Positions 14,922-24,080 are shown, counted from the first letter of the stretch. The stretch: 61,188 nt of DNA from Planctomycetota bacterium (GCA_021776825.1 JAJFFG010000040.1:1-61188), one strand, 5' to 3'. Translations and numbers: made by a program. Notes: generated by a model from the sequence alone, not told the origin.

Positions 14922-16688
14922 TCACTCCTGCTCGGCAACGAGCGTGCCGGGCTGGACGTCTTGGTAGACGCGCTCGGTTCCATCCGGCCACTGGACCGTG
15001 ACCGCATCGGCGCCGCCGGCGTCTCCGAGCCCGAACGTCAGGGTCAGTTCGCTCTGCGACAGGTAGCTCGATCCCGTCCGGACGGAGCGCACCTGCGTGC
15101 GGTCACCCGTCGTGACCGACACACGTGCCCCGAGCGCATCCGTCGCCGGAGCCCGCCCCACCACGCGCACGCGGAGTGAGCGCGCGGCAGCGCCGTCGAG
15201 ATCACAGCGCAGCAGCGTCACGCGACCGCCGTTCGACGTGACGCACACGTCGAGGTCGCCGTCGCCGTCGGCATCGGCGACCGCTAGACCGCGCCCCACG
15301 CGTGCCTGCGTGAAGTCAGGGCCGAGCTGGGCGCTGACGTCCTCGAATCGCACGAAGCGCTTGCCGGGCACGCCTCGCAGAAGCTGTGCTGGCTGTGCGT
15401 AGGTGATGGCCTGGCTGATTGCCTGGATCGTCGGCTCGATGTGACCGTTGTTGAGCAGCAGATCTGGTCGACCGTCGAGATCGGCGTCCACGAAGAGCAG
15501 GCCGAACGTGAGGGGGTGGAACGTCGCGAGCGCGACGCCGGAGACGTCGGCGCGATTCTTGAAGTTCTCGCGTCCCTGCAACTCGAAGAACGAGAGTGGC
15601 TCGCGGCTGAAGTTACCAACCGCCAGAACGAGTCTGCCGCTGTCGGGGAGTACGACTGCGTCGATGCCCATCCCCGCGCGGGCGTTGGCGCTCAGTTCGT
15701 CGACCGCGATGCCGGCCGGGTGGCCGATCTCGGTGAAGCGCCCCCCGCCGTCGTTGCGATAGAGGTAGTCGGGCTGCGTGTCGTTCGAGACGGCGATGTC
15801 GGGACGGCCATCGTCGTTGATGTCGAGGACACAGACGCCGAGGCTCTTGCCCTCGTCGTTGCGGACGCCCGCAGCGTCCGTCACGTCCTCGAAGCGGTTG
15901 TCGCCAACGTTGCGCCAGAGCCGGCAGGACTCCCCGTCGTACAGCGTGGGGATCGCGTACGACTTGTGTGTGCCATCCATCGTGCTGAAGACGTCGGTCT
16001 CTCGCGACCAGTGCACGTAGTGCGCGACGAACAGATCGGGGCGGCCGTCGCCGTCGTAGTCGGTGAACGCGGCGGACGTGGCGAACGGCGGATGCGTCGC
16101 TCCCTCGGCGTCGGTCCACGTGCCAGGGTCGAGACCGGCTGCTGCCGTCGACTCCGTGAAGCGACCGCCGTCGTTGACGAAGAAGCGATAGCCGCCGACG
16201 CCCGCGACGAAGAGGTCAGCGTCGCCGTCGCCGTCCGTGTCGCAGGCCGCCGCGCCCATGGCGTAGAACGGCTCGGCGAGACCGGCCTCGGCCGTGACGT
16301 CCGTGAAGCGCAGTTCGCCGTCGTTGCGGTAGAGGCGCCACGAGGCGAGCTTGCCGCCGCCCTCGTGTCCCGGCCAGGCGTGTCCGTTCAGCAGCAACAG
16401 ATCCGGATCGCCGTCGCTGTCGAAGTCGAGCCACGCGCACCCAGATCCGAGGGTCTCGGGCAGGAGCTTCTCGCCGTACGCGCCGGAGTCATGGACCAGG
16501 TCGATGCCGGCAGCCTGCGTGACATCCACGTACGTGAGCGAGGCCATCGGCGGAACTTCGATCTCCGGCGCGCGCGCCTGGTCGGCACTCTTCGAATAGG
16601 TCGTCGGCGCGACGGGGATGTCGGGTGTGTCGGCGGCCGGACCACACGACACCAGAAGCAGACTCAGGACGCAGGCCACGCGCCTCAT
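14922..16688 (-). CDS. CRTAC1 family lipoprotein (FG-GAP/VCBS repeats plus ASPIC/UnbV)
   Basis: A 588-residue surface protein with a lipoprotein signal (MRRVACVLSLLLVSC). Six or more calcium-binding beta-propeller motifs are visible (DFDSDGDPDLLLLNG, DTDGDGDADLFVAG, DYDGDGRPDLFVAH, DINDDGRPDIAVS, DADLDGRPDLLLNNG, DADGDGDLDVCVT), then an ASPIC/UnbV end (VTVQWPDGTERVYQDV). Such proteins are often neighbours of TPR cytochromes in Planctomycetes. The ATG at 16688 overlaps the stop of the upstream cytochrome gene (ATGA), implying coupled synthesis. Confidence 0.9.
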   Translation of the reverse strand: MRRVACVLSLLLVSCGPAADTPDIPVAPTTYSKSADQARAPEIEVPPMASLTYVDVTQAAGIDLVHDSGAYGEKLLPETLGSGCAWLDFDSDGDPDLLLLNGHAWPGHEGGGKLASWRLYRNDGELRFTDVTAEAGLAEPFYAMGAAACDTDGDGDADLFVAGVGGYRFFVNDGGRFTESTAAAGLDPGTWTDAEGATHPPFATSAAFTDYDGDGRPDLFVAHYVHWSRETDVFSTMDGTHKSYAIPTLYDGESCRLWRNVGDNRFEDVTDAAGVRNDEGKSLGVCVLDINDDGRPDIAVSNDTQPDYLYRNDGGGRFTEIGHPAGIAVDELSANARAGMGIDAVVLPDSGRLVLAVGNFSREPLSFFELQGRENFKNRADVSGVALATFHPLTFGLLFVDADLDGRPDLLLNNGHIEPTIQAISQAITYAQPAQLLRGVPGKRFVRFEDVSAQLGPDFTQARVGRGLAVADADGDGDLDVCVTSNGGRVTLLRCDLDGAAARSLRVRVVGRAPATDALGARVSVTTGDRTQVRSVRTGSSYLSQSELTLTFGLGDAGGADAVTVQWPDGTERVYQDVQPGTLVAEQE

Positions 16689-19450
16689 CGGAGTCGCTCC
16701 AGACGATGGACGTGCACGGGCTGATCCTCGCGGTTCACGAGCGGATTGGCGCGGCGGAACTCCTCCGTCCAACGCTGCGCGCTCTCGTCGGGCTGGTACT
16801 TGCGATACGCCTTCTCGGCCTCGCGTGCGGCGATCTCGTACGACGGGTCGTCGGCAGCGAGCAACGTGTACGTCTGGAAGCGGTAGTAGTGCGCCACACG
16901 GTGCTCCGGATCGATCGCGAGAACGCGGAGTAGATCCTGCAACGCCTCCTCGAGGTCGCCGAGCTTGTAGCGGATGCGACCGAGCGCCGCGTGGATCGTG
17001 CGGTCCCCCGGGAACGCCTCGCGTGCTCGCTCGAAGGCATCGATCGCGGCCTCGAGGTCACCCGCCTTCTCGAGCGCGACCCCGAAGAAGTACGCCGTCT
17101 GCGCGTTGCCCGGATCGCGGGCGTCGGCCTCCTGCAGGAGATCGAGTGCTGCGCGCACGTTGCCGTCCCGCAGCGCGACGCGCGCGAGGTTGCGCCAGCC
17201 GTCGACGCGGTCGGGCTCGGCGTCGCGGATACGACCGAACGCATCGGACGCCCCGCGCGTGTCGCCTTGCAAGAGCAGCCCGATGCCCCAGTCGTTCCAA
17301 CGGACCCAACCCGGATAGTCGAGCTCACCGAACGGGGCCAACGGGGCCGGCTCCGGCGCGGCGCCGGACGCGACCGCGAGTTCCACCATCGAGCTCGCGA
17401 CGTCGGTGATCGGCAGCTCGGGAACGGGGCGTCCCTTCATCACACGCGACCACGTGTACTCCGTGTACTGCCGCGTGAACTTGCGCCACCTGACCGTCGC
17501 GCGGACGCGAAGTCGACGTCCGGCGAGGTCGTCGGGAACGTCGAGCGCGTAGCGAACGATGTCCGCAGTGCCGGGACCGATAACACGTGCGAATGCCGGC
17601 GTTCGGAAGTCAGCCGCGTTGCGGCGATCCGCCTCGTGCCCCTGCTCGTCGATCATGACCGTGCGGTAGCCGTGCGCCCCCGGGTCGACGCGCAGCGACG
17701 TCGGGTCGACGGCACCGCTCTCGAAGAGCACGGTCTCCGGTTCGTCGGCCGCGGTCACCTGCAGATGAACCCAGGCCTGGTTGCTGTCGGTCGTGCCGCC
17801 GGGGAACGTGTGTCCCGTCCCAGCGTTGCGCACGACGACCTGCAACTCGATCGGCCCGCCGGCCGCGACGGTGATCTCGCGATCCACCGGCGACGTGTGC
17901 ACGGCGTCGCCGTGCTTCACGGCGAACACCTCGACGCGGAGCGCCCCCTTCAGGAACTCCTCCTTCGCGCGCACCGTCTCGACATCACCTTGGATGTGCG
18001 GCAATGCGGTGTTCGGTCCGGGGAAGAGATGCGAACGCACCTTCCCGTTCTTCGCCGACACGTCGCCGAGCGGCGCATCGACCAGCGGCATGTGACAGTC
18101 CCGGCATGAACGCGCCGTCGCCGGCAGGTAGAACGTCCGCGCTGCGTTGCGCGACACACCCGAGTCGTGCCAGTTGTCGTACTCGTCCTGGCCGCGCATC
18201 CAGCGGTACTGGTTCACGGGCTCGTCGAGCGAGACCTTGTGACACGTGGCGCAGAACTCTGCGGTGCGGAACACCGGCGTGAGCATCTCGCGCTTGTGTA
18301 CGTCCGGCTTCGACTTGACGAGCAGGTCGTTGACGAGCGCGAGCGGACCGCCCTTCGCCGCGGCGAAGAGGTACGGGTCCGGCTGGTCGTCACGGATGCG
18401 GTAGTTCCCGTTCCCGCCGACCCCGTGGATCTTGTCGATCGCGTGGCACGCGAGACACGTGAGTCCGGCCTGCGACTCGGGCACCGTCGGGTCGATGTCG
18501 TCCATCCAGTTCCCGGCCATCATCACGGCGGGATCGTGGCAGCCGGCGCACCACTGCGAGCGGCGCTTCCCGTCCTCCTCGGCGCGGAGGTCTTCGATCG
18601 AGACGCGATAGAACGGGTTGTTGAACGACGAGTACCGATGCGCCGAGCGCGTCCACTGTTCGACGATGTCCTGGTGGCAGCGCGCACAGGTCGCCGCACC
18701 GAGCTGCGCGTTCACGACGAACCCGTACTTCTCCAGCTCGCGGGCGTGGAGCTCCGGATCGAGCAGGTCGTCGTCCATCACCAGGCGCGCCTCGAGGAAG
18801 TCGCCGCTGGTCGTCGTCGTCGACGCCGGAGCGAACACGCTCGCGGGGTCGGCTCCGCCCGCGCCGTGGCCCGGGAAGTGGTCCCGCCAGGGATCGACGC
18901 CATCCTCCGGACGCGGAACCTCGTCCTGCACGTCGATCGGCGCCTCGGGCAGCGTGCCGTGGTGAATCACGAGCGCGACTCCGAGCACGGCGAGCGGCGC
19001 GACAACGCCCACGAGGCGTCCGCGCAGCGTCGGCTTGTGGCGCGAGAAGATCCGGTGCGTCACGTAGCCGAGCGGCACGACGAGCGCGAGCACCTGGTGC
19101 GAGAGGAACGCCCAGCGGTTCCCGGCGCTGTTCGCCTTCTCGAAGATGAAGAGCCCGGTCACGGCCAGACCGAACATGGCGACCGTGAGAATCAGCCCGG
19201 TCCAGATGGCCCGGCGGTTCTGCATCGCGAGGGCGCGCTTCATATGCCAGACGATGAACACGCTCATCGGCGCCAGGATCAGGATGCCGACCACGACGTG
19301 GCTGACCAGCATCCACTGGTAGAAGACCGGCAGCACGACCTCGGGCTGGCGCAGCCAGAGGTACGCCGCGTTCCCGAGCAGGAACGCCGCGAGCACGAGC
19401 ACGACGAGCAGGAGCCGCCGCTGGCCGGGGGTGAGGATCGTCTTCGTCAT
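16685..19450 (-). CDS. Membrane-anchored five-haem cytochrome c with C-terminal TPRs
   Basis: A 921-residue protein starting at the ATG at 19450. Residues 11-165 hold four or five membrane helices with several His (51, 69, 118, 132) that could ligate b-type haem. Five CxxCH motifs follow: CARCH (255), CAGCH (301), CLACH (332), CATCH (400), CRDCH (449). A beta-rich part and a TPR region (about 730-890; GNAQTAYFFGVALEKAGD, HAALGRIRYKLGDLEEA) complete it. It may pass electrons from the membrane to an outside acceptor. The upstream open frame to 19624 has no signal and was excluded. Confidence 0.85.
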   Translation of the reverse strand: MTKTILTPGQRRLLLVVLVLAAFLLGNAAYLWLRQPEVVLPVFYQWMLVSHVVVGILILAPMSVFIVWHMKRALAMQNRRAIWTGLILTVAMFGLAVTGLFIFEKANSAGNRWAFLSHQVLALVVPLGYVTHRIFSRHKPTLRGRLVGVVAPLAVLGVALVIHHGTLPEAPIDVQDEVPRPEDGVDPWRDHFPGHGAGGADPASVFAPASTTTTSGDFLEARLVMDDDLLDPELHARELEKYGFVVNAQLGAATCARCHQDIVEQWTRSAHRYSSFNNPFYRVSIEDLRAEEDGKRRSQWCAGCHDPAVMMAGNWMDDIDPTVPESQAGLTCLACHAIDKIHGVGGNGNYRIRDDQPDPYLFAAAKGGPLALVNDLLVKSKPDVHKREMLTPVFRTAEFCATCHKVSLDEPVNQYRWMRGQDEYDNWHDSGVSRNAARTFYLPATARSCRDCHMPLVDAPLGDVSAKNGKVRSHLFPGPNTALPHIQGDVETVRAKEEFLKGALRVEVFAVKHGDAVHTSPVDREITVAAGGPIELQVVVRNAGTGHTFPGGTTDSNQAWVHLQVTAADEPETVLFESGAVDPTSLRVDPGAHGYRTVMIDEQGHEADRRNAADFRTPAFARVIGPGTADIVRYALDVPDDLAGRRLRVRATVRWRKFTRQYTEYTWSRVMKGRPVPELPITDVASSMVELAVASGAAPEPAPLAPFGELDYPGWVRWNDWGIGLLLQGDTRGASDAFGRIRDAEPDRVDGWRNLARVALRDGNVRAALDLLQEADARDPGNAQTAYFFGVALEKAGDLEAAIDAFERAREAFPGDRTIHAALGRIRYKLGDLEEALQDLLRVLAIDPEHRVAHYYRFQTYTLLAADDPSYEIAAREAEKAYRKYQPDESAQRWTEEFRRANPLVNREDQPVHVHRLERLR

Positions 19451-19534
19451 GGACGAGTGGAGGATGCGCGAGGCCGCGGCCCGCAACGAGCCGAAAGCGA
19501 GGCCTGGGGCTCTCTGCGAGCGGGGCCACAGCCA

Positions 19535-19566
19535 GCTACTTCTCGGCCGGGCTACTTCTCGGCGGG
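19535..19566. repeat. 16-bp tandem duplication spanning the stop codon of the metzincin fusion
   Basis: Copies at 19535-19550 and 19551-19566 (GCTACTTCTCGGC[C/G]GG, one difference). Each carries the TAG stop on the minus strand, in different frames because 16 is not a multiple of three. Confidence 0.75.
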
Positions 19567-21438
19567 CATGCGGCTGAGCCGCTTCTCCAGGATCTTCACG
19601 TGTTTTGGGATCCAGTCGGCCCACTCGAAGTCGAGGCCGGCGCCGGAGGCGACGTTCATGAGGCTGCGCGCGGCCTCGGTGTCGTGGCCGCAGCCGGCGA
19701 GGTGGCCGAGCTCGTGCGCGCCGGTGAGCGCGAGCGCCTGCGAGAAGCCGTCGACCAGCGCGCGCACGGCGCCGTTGCGGATGTTCTCGTCGGCGGAGCT
19801 ATCCCACGCGTACCCACCCAGCATGTGCTGCCGATCGGTGGCCGACATCGGCGGCGTGAGCTTGTGCTGGATGTAGAGCGTGCGCTGGATGAACGTCGAG
19901 AACACCCACGCCGTCTTGCCGCCGGCGCGCCCGCCGGCGACCGGATCGTCCCCACCAATGAGCATGTCCCACTGGCGTGACGCCCGCACGTCCTTCGACG
20001 GCGGGTCGGTGGTGAAGCTGATGCGATGGGAGACACCTGGGATCGAGGTGCCGTCGGGGTTGCGCAGGAACAGCCGGTTGAGCTTCGACAGCGCGCGCCC
20101 CATCAGATCGTCGAGCACGCGATCCTCGAGGTCGGCCTCGTAGCCCTTCGTGTTCAGGCCGATGACGTACATGTCATTGGCGATCGTGTTCATCTCGTCC
20201 TTGCGCCAGCGCACCCAGACGTGATGCGTGCCCGGCTCCCACTTGAACTTCTTCGCGGAGTAGAAGCCGACGTGCGGGATGCCCTGCACCGGAACGCGCG
20301 TCTCCGGTCGGCGGTGACAGGGTCCGAGTCTCTCGATCTTGCTCGGCTCCGACTTCCAGAGTTCCAGCCGCGCGAGCGACGCATGGCCGTACGGCTGGAA
20401 GACGGGCTTGCCCGCTGCCGCCTCGCGGTCCAGCGCCCGGAGTGTCGCGACGAAGGTCTTCGGCTTGCCGTCCCAGGTCTCGAGCGCACGCCGGATCCAG
20501 ATCATCGTCCGGTGGCCGCGTTCGTGACCGGAGAGGACCTCGGCGCCCGTCTTCGCGAGCGCGTCGACGAGCGGGTAGCGGTCATCCTTGCCCTGGCGGC
20601 CACGGTCCTCGAGCCAGCGCGCCTCGATCGCCCACGCGTTCTTTGCCTCACCCGAGTGGAAACGCGGGACGGCCGCGGAGGCGAGACCCTGCCCCAAGAG
20701 CACGGGCACCTTGGCCTCGGCGGCAGCCAGCGCAGCGAGCACGCGGTTGGCGCCGTCGGGCCCACCGAAGTAGACGACGCCATCGGCTCCATCGGCGACC
20801 AACGACGCGGCGGCCTTGCCGTCGAACGCCCCCCCCACCTCGACCGGCGTCCCGGGCGTCTGCGAGACGTGCGTGAAGAACTCACAGGCTTTGACGCAGG
20901 CGAGTCCACGCGGGCTCCCGTCATGCAGGATCGCCGGGCGCTTCGAGCCGAGCGGCTGGATCAGGTAGTCCATCGCCTGGAGCGCTTCGTCCTGCGGGGG
21001 CACGCCGCCCGCCCAGAAGACCGCTCGCTGCGGGTCGAGGTCCGGGCGCGTCGGCTCGGGCGATACGACGAGCAGCGGCAGCTTGGCCTTCTGCGCTGCG
21101 GCCTCGACGTTCGCCGTCGAGCCGTGCGGGACGTGGGCGAGGACAAGCGCCACGCCGTCCTTGCGCCACGCGGTGAACGACTTCGCGAGAGCCGTGGCGT
21201 CGCCGACGGCCAGCGACGCGGGGACGAACGTCACCTTCGGCGGGGACTTCCCCGGCAGCGCGTACTCCGCGGCGATGCGTGCGCCCGCGAAGAGCTCGGC
21301 CGCAGCCACAGCGTCCGCGCCGTCGGGAGCCGCGAGGAGCAAGATCTTCGTCCCATCGGCGTCGTCGGCGCCGACGGCGGCTGACGGGCCCACGACGAGC
21401 ATCGTGAGCAGCAGAACCGGGAGAAGGGCGCCTCTCAT
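19552..21438 (-). CDS. Periplasmic-binding-protein-like/metzincin metalloprotease fusion
   Basis: A 628-residue secreted protein (signal MRGALLPVLLLTMLVV). Residues 28 to about 345 resemble type 1 periplasmic binding proteins of branched-chain amino acid transport (AELFAGARIAAEYA ... LPLLVVSPEPTRP ... DGVVYFGGPDGANRVL). The C-terminal part ends with HELGHLAGCGHD (575-586), the extended HExxHxxGxxH zinc site of metzincins, and a Met-turn candidate SLMN at about 592. The ATG overlaps the stop of the preceding lipoprotein gene. Substrate unknown; the binding domain may select it. Confidence 0.75.
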   Translation of the reverse strand: MRGALLPVLLLTMLVVGPSAAVGADDADGTKILLLAAPDGADAVAAAELFAGARIAAEYALPGKSPPKVTFVPASLAVGDATALAKSFTAWRKDGVALVLAHVPHGSTANVEAAAQKAKLPLLVVSPEPTRPDLDPQRAVFWAGGVPPQDEALQAMDYLIQPLGSKRPAILHDGSPRGLACVKACEFFTHVSQTPGTPVEVGGAFDGKAAASLVADGADGVVYFGGPDGANRVLAALAAAEAKVPVLLGQGLASAAVPRFHSGEAKNAWAIEARWLEDRGRQGKDDRYPLVDALAKTGAEVLSGHERGHRTMIWIRRALETWDGKPKTFVATLRALDREAAAGKPVFQPYGHASLARLELWKSEPSKIERLGPCHRRPETRVPVQGIPHVGFYSAKKFKWEPGTHHVWVRWRKDEMNTIANDMYVIGLNTKGYEADLEDRVLDDLMGRALSKLNRLFLRNPDGTSIPGVSHRISFTTDPPSKDVRASRQWDMLIGGDDPVAGGRAGGKTAWVFSTFIQRTLYIQHKLTPPMSATDRQHMLGGYAWDSSADENIRNGAVRALVDGFSQALALTGAHELGHLAGCGHDTEAARSLMNVASGAGLDFEWADWIPKHVKILEKRLSRMPAEK

Positions 21439-21821
21439 CCGTCGTCGCGGGCGGCGACCGGCTCGAGCACGACGTCGATCGGCACGCGGCCGACGTCGTC
21501 ACGCGGGAGGTCGGCCAGATCTTCCGGCCATCGCAGGCGGCGCTCGGTGTGTCCCGGCGCCTCGAAGACGATCTCGAAGCGCGCGCCCGGCTCGATGCCG
21601 GCCACCGACCACGTGCCGTCCGGCAACTGCCGCAGTTCGGGTGGCGGACCCTCCAGCGGCTCGATGCTGGCGAGCCCGGTGAGGCTCCCGAGTCCGGAGC
21701 CGACACTGCTGAACAGACTGAAGAGCAGCTGGAGCGGCGTCATCAGGAGGCCCAGGATCGAGCATCCCGTGAGAGCCAGAGGGAGCATCAGGGCCACGAG
21801 GGGCAGTCCACGCGTTCGCAT
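21435..21821 (-). CDS. Small lipoprotein, 128 aa
   Basis: Starts MRTRGLPLVALMLPLALTGC, a lipoprotein signal with lipobox ALTGC. A hydrophobic stretch follows (ILGLLMTPLQLLFSLFSSVG), then a small beta-rich part (GTWSVAGIEPGARFEIVF) like a one-domain carboxypeptidase-regulatory fold. GTG at 21827 is an alternative start. Its stop overlaps the start of the metzincin fusion, so the two are probably made together. Confidence 0.65.
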   Translation of the reverse strand: MRTRGLPLVALMLPLALTGCSILGLLMTPLQLLFSLFSSVGSGLGSLTGLASIEPLEGPPPELRQLPDGTWSVAGIEPGARFEIVFEAPGHTERRLRWPEDLADLPRDDVGRVPIDVVLEPVAARDDG

Positions 21822-21933
21822 GGCCACAGACTAACCGGCATCGTTCACGAGGACGCCAGGACACCGTGCGACGCGGGCCGCCCTCCCGCAGCGGGTCGGG
21901 AATACGACGCCGGGCCATATCCTTCCTCGCCAC

Positions 21934-22206
21934 ATGGCAATCCTCGTCGACGGCGCACGCTGGCCCCACCGCGGCCGACTCTGGGCACACCTCGTGAGCG
22001 ATCGGAGCCTTGACGAGCTCCACCGGTTCGCGGCGGGCATCGGCGTGCCGCGTCGTGCGTTCCAGGGGGACCACTACGACGTGCCCGCGGAGATCCGTGA
22101 GCGCGCACTCGCGGCCGGTGCGCGACCCGTCCCGTCACGCGAGATCGTGACCGGACTGCGCAGCGCAGGTTTCCGAGCCCGCCGGCGCACGAGGAGAACC
22201 GGATGA
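21934..22206 (+). CDS. DUF4031 domain-containing protein
   Basis: A 90-residue protein with the DUF4031 pattern: [20 protein letters not shown], then a loop [15 protein letters not shown]. The function of DUF4031 is unknown. Its stop overlaps the msrB start by four bases, so the two form an operon. Confidence 0.8.
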   Translation: MAILVDGARWPHRGRLWAHLVSDRSLDELHRFAAGIGVPRRAFQGDHYDVPAEIRERALAAGARPVPSREIVTGLRSAGFRARRRTRRTG

Positions 22207-22673
22207 GCGACCAGCCCGAGACACCCGAGAGCCCGCAGACGCCCGAGAAGCCCGAGAAGATCGTCAAGACCGAGTCCGAGTGGCGCACGCAGCTCACGCC
22301 CGAGCAGTACCGCGTGGCGCGCACAGCGGGCACGGAGCGGGCGTTCACCGGGGAGTTCTGGGACACGAAGACGGCCGGCACGTACCGGTGCGTCTGTTGT
22401 GAGACAGCGATCTTCCGTTCGGACGCGAAGTTCGACTCCGGCTGCGGATGGCCGAGCTTCTTCGAACCGCTCGAGGGCGCCCGCCTGCGCGAGATCCAGG
22501 ATCGGAGCCTCGGCATGCTCCGCACCGAGGTCACCTGCCGGACGTGCGACGCGCACCTCGGCCACGTCTTCACCGACGGACCACCGCCGACGGGACTGCG
22601 CTACTGCATCAACTCCGTCTCGCTCTCGCTCGACCCCGCGACCGACTCCGACTCCGACTCCGACTCCGACTGA
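22203..22673 (+). CDS. msrB: Peptide-methionine (R)-S-oxide reductase MsrB
   Basis: Repairs methionine-R-sulphoxide in oxidised proteins. The 156-residue product shows the zinc Cys pairs (C63/C66 in [11 protein letters not shown] and C112/C115 in [13 protein letters not shown]), [10 protein letters not shown], and the catalytic Cys135 in [12 protein letters not shown]-terminal Pro/Glu-rich tail (about 20 residues) is extra. The C-terminus ends in alternating Asp-Ser encoded by a hexanucleotide repeat. No thioredoxin-type resolving Cys is obvious outside the core. Confidence 0.92.
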   Translation: MSDQPETPESPQTPEKPEKIVKTESEWRTQLTPEQYRVARTAGTERAFTGEFWDTKTAGTYRCVCCETAIFRSDAKFDSGCGWPSFFEPLEGARLREIQDRSLGMLRTEVTCRTCDAHLGHVFTDGPPPTGLRYCINSVSLSLDPATDSDSDSDSD

Positions 22674-23103
22674 CCGCGTCGCAGCGTCAGCACGACCGCG
22701 AGCGCGACCAGTCCGACGCCGCAGAGCTTGCGCGCGTCGAACCGTTCACTGAGCAGCAGCGCTGCGAACAGCGCTGCGAAGACGGGCTCGCCGGCGAACA
22801 GCACGGCGGCGCGCGTCGGTGCCACCCGCTTCTGCCCCCAGATCTGCAGCGTGTACGCCGTGGCGCAGGAGACCAGGCCGAGAGACATAGCCCTGCGACG
22901 ACCCCGGCGCGCCACTCGAAGCGGGACGCCCGGCGCAGCCCGGCCCCCGCCACGAGCGCCAGGGCCGCCGCGCCGAGGGTCATCCGGAGCGCCGTCAGGC
23001 TGACAAACCCGACGTCGCGGAGCGCCCACTTGACGATCACAAACGAGAGTCCCCAAAGGACCGTCGCGCCGAGCAGGGCCGCCTCGGGGATGGGAAGTCG
23101 CAC
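22601..23103 (-). pseudogene. Broken EamA/DMT-family exporter (frameshift and internal deletion)
   Basis: The 5' part from the ATG at 23103 reads as the first helices of an EamA permease (LLGATVLWGLSFVIVKWALR, LTALRMTLGAAALALVAGAG) as far as RAGVVAGLCLS. The frame then changes near 22890, and the second frame resumes with the last helices (LVSCATAYTLQIWGQKRV, GEPVFAALFAALLLSERF). Together they give about 165 residues where functional members have about 300, so the middle helices are missing. The end overlaps msrB. A full gene probably decayed by deletion between the similar halves. Confidence 0.7.
22644..22670. repeat. (GACTCC)n microsatellite at the 3' end of msrB
   Basis: Four exact GACTCC units plus GAC immediately precede the msrB stop and encode Asp-Ser repeats; the other strand encodes Ser-Glu repeats in the remnant EamA gene. 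Confidence 0.85.
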
Positions 23104-23250
23104 GGACCGCCAGGATCAGGCCGCAGCCTCGCGGCGTCCAGCGACGGCCCTCGCGAGTCCTTATTCCTCCCAGGACGCCACCGGGGGCTCTGTAGAATGC
23201 CGGGTCGCGCGGCGCATTCTGCCTCGCGACCCCCTGTGAGGACGCGCGCG

Positions 23251-23748
23251 ATGGGTGACAGCACGGAGTTCCTGGCTCTCGAACGAGCCATCGCACCGTT
23301 CGCCGAGGGATTCTCGGTGCGGAGCGGGAACGACGGCGCTCTGTCCGGCGTGTTCCTCTACCGCAACGGGGGCGACCAGGAGATCGGCGTCTTTGCCGGC
23401 CTGCTGCTCGACGCCGATCCGTATCCGCACATGGTGCGGTTCCGTGGCGACCCCGAGGGGCTCGTCATGGCGTACGTCAATCCCATCGACGGCAGCGCAC
23501 GCGCCGAGCTCGTCTCCGACGAGGAGAGCGTGTTCGAGACCGCGCACGAGACGCTCATGCCGCTCGCCAGCCCGGAGCCGTTCGAGCTCTTCGAGTCCGA
23601 GCCCGGCGCCCTCGTGCGCCGTCGTCGTCTGCCCGAGGGTGCCGACGAGTTGACGGATCGACGCCTCCTCGAGTTCTGCCGTGGCAGTCTCGCGCTGCTC
23701 GGCCAGGTCGACCTGCTCGACGCGCTCCGCGAATACGACCTCGACTGA
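23251..23748 (+). CDS. Hypothetical protein, 165 aa
   Basis: A soluble acidic alpha/beta protein (MGDSTEFLALERAIAPFAEG). No recognised family. A strand-rich centre (SGVFLYRNGG, EIGVFAGLLLDADPYPHMVRF) is followed by a helical end. The ATG at 23251 is chosen; upstream in-frame sequence is low-complexity. It lies just ahead of the SUF promoter region. Confidence 0.6.
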   Translation: MGDSTEFLALERAIAPFAEGFSVRSGNDGALSGVFLYRNGGDQEIGVFAGLLLDADPYPHMVRFRGDPEGLVMAYVNPIDGSARAELVSDEESVFETAHETLMPLASPEPFELFESEPGALVRRRRLPEGADELTDRRLLEFCRGSLALLGQVDLLDALREYDLD

Positions 23749-23840
23749 GCCCGCGCGATCCGTCCGTTTCGGCGCCGCGCGAGAGAGCGCACAAGTGCCG
23801 ACTCAGCAAGGACTTGCAGCAGAGCTCAGCGGAGCGATCC

Positions 23841-23874
23841 GAAAACTTGAAATCCTTCTAGGGTTTTCTACGCT
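23841..23874 (+). promoter_or_regulatory. Candidate SUF operon promoter with overlapping inverted repeat
   Basis: TTGAAA (23847-23852) and TACGCT (23869-23874) are spaced by 16 bases, a plausible sigma-70-type promoter. GAAAAC (23841-23846) and GTTTTC (23863-23868) form an inverted repeat overlapping it, a reasonable operator for the Rrf2 regulator encoded at the operon end. No experimental consensus was matched. Confidence 0.4.
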
Positions 23875-23989
23875 TCCCAGAGAGAAGACGGGCATCACAG
23901 AGGGTGTCGGGCGCATGCGCCCCGCCGCTGTGAGCTGAACGCGAACCCGCCTGCGAACGGCAGAGACGGGCCGCCATGGAAGACCGGGA

Positions 23990-24050
23990 CACTGCCGGGC
24001 CGGAACACTGCCGGGCCGGAAGACCAACCGGGCCGGGACATCACCGGGCC
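23990..24050. repeat. 16-bp tandem repeat in the SUF leader
   Basis: CACTGCCGGGCCGGAA occurs twice exactly (23990-24005, 24006-24021), followed by two diverged copies sharing ACCGGGCC. Confidence 0.75.
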
Positions 24051-24080
24051 ATGACGGCGAACGAGGAGAGGTCCATACGG

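Larger units (their letters stand above)
23749..24080. other. Intergenic region upstream of the SUF operon
   Basis: Contains an A/T-rich island (about 23840-23875) that is unusual in this GC-rich segment, and a GC-rich tandem repeat nearer sufC. No gene is supported here. Confidence 0.6.

Noticed and set aside
19451..19624. Upstream extension of the five-haem cytochrome
   Set aside because: Low-complexity, no signal, and it would overlap the metzincin fusion; ATG 19450 directly precedes the first helix.
23976..24080. In-frame N-terminal extension of SufC
   Set aside because: It translates the tandem repeat, and a proper ribosome-binding site stands before ATG 24081.
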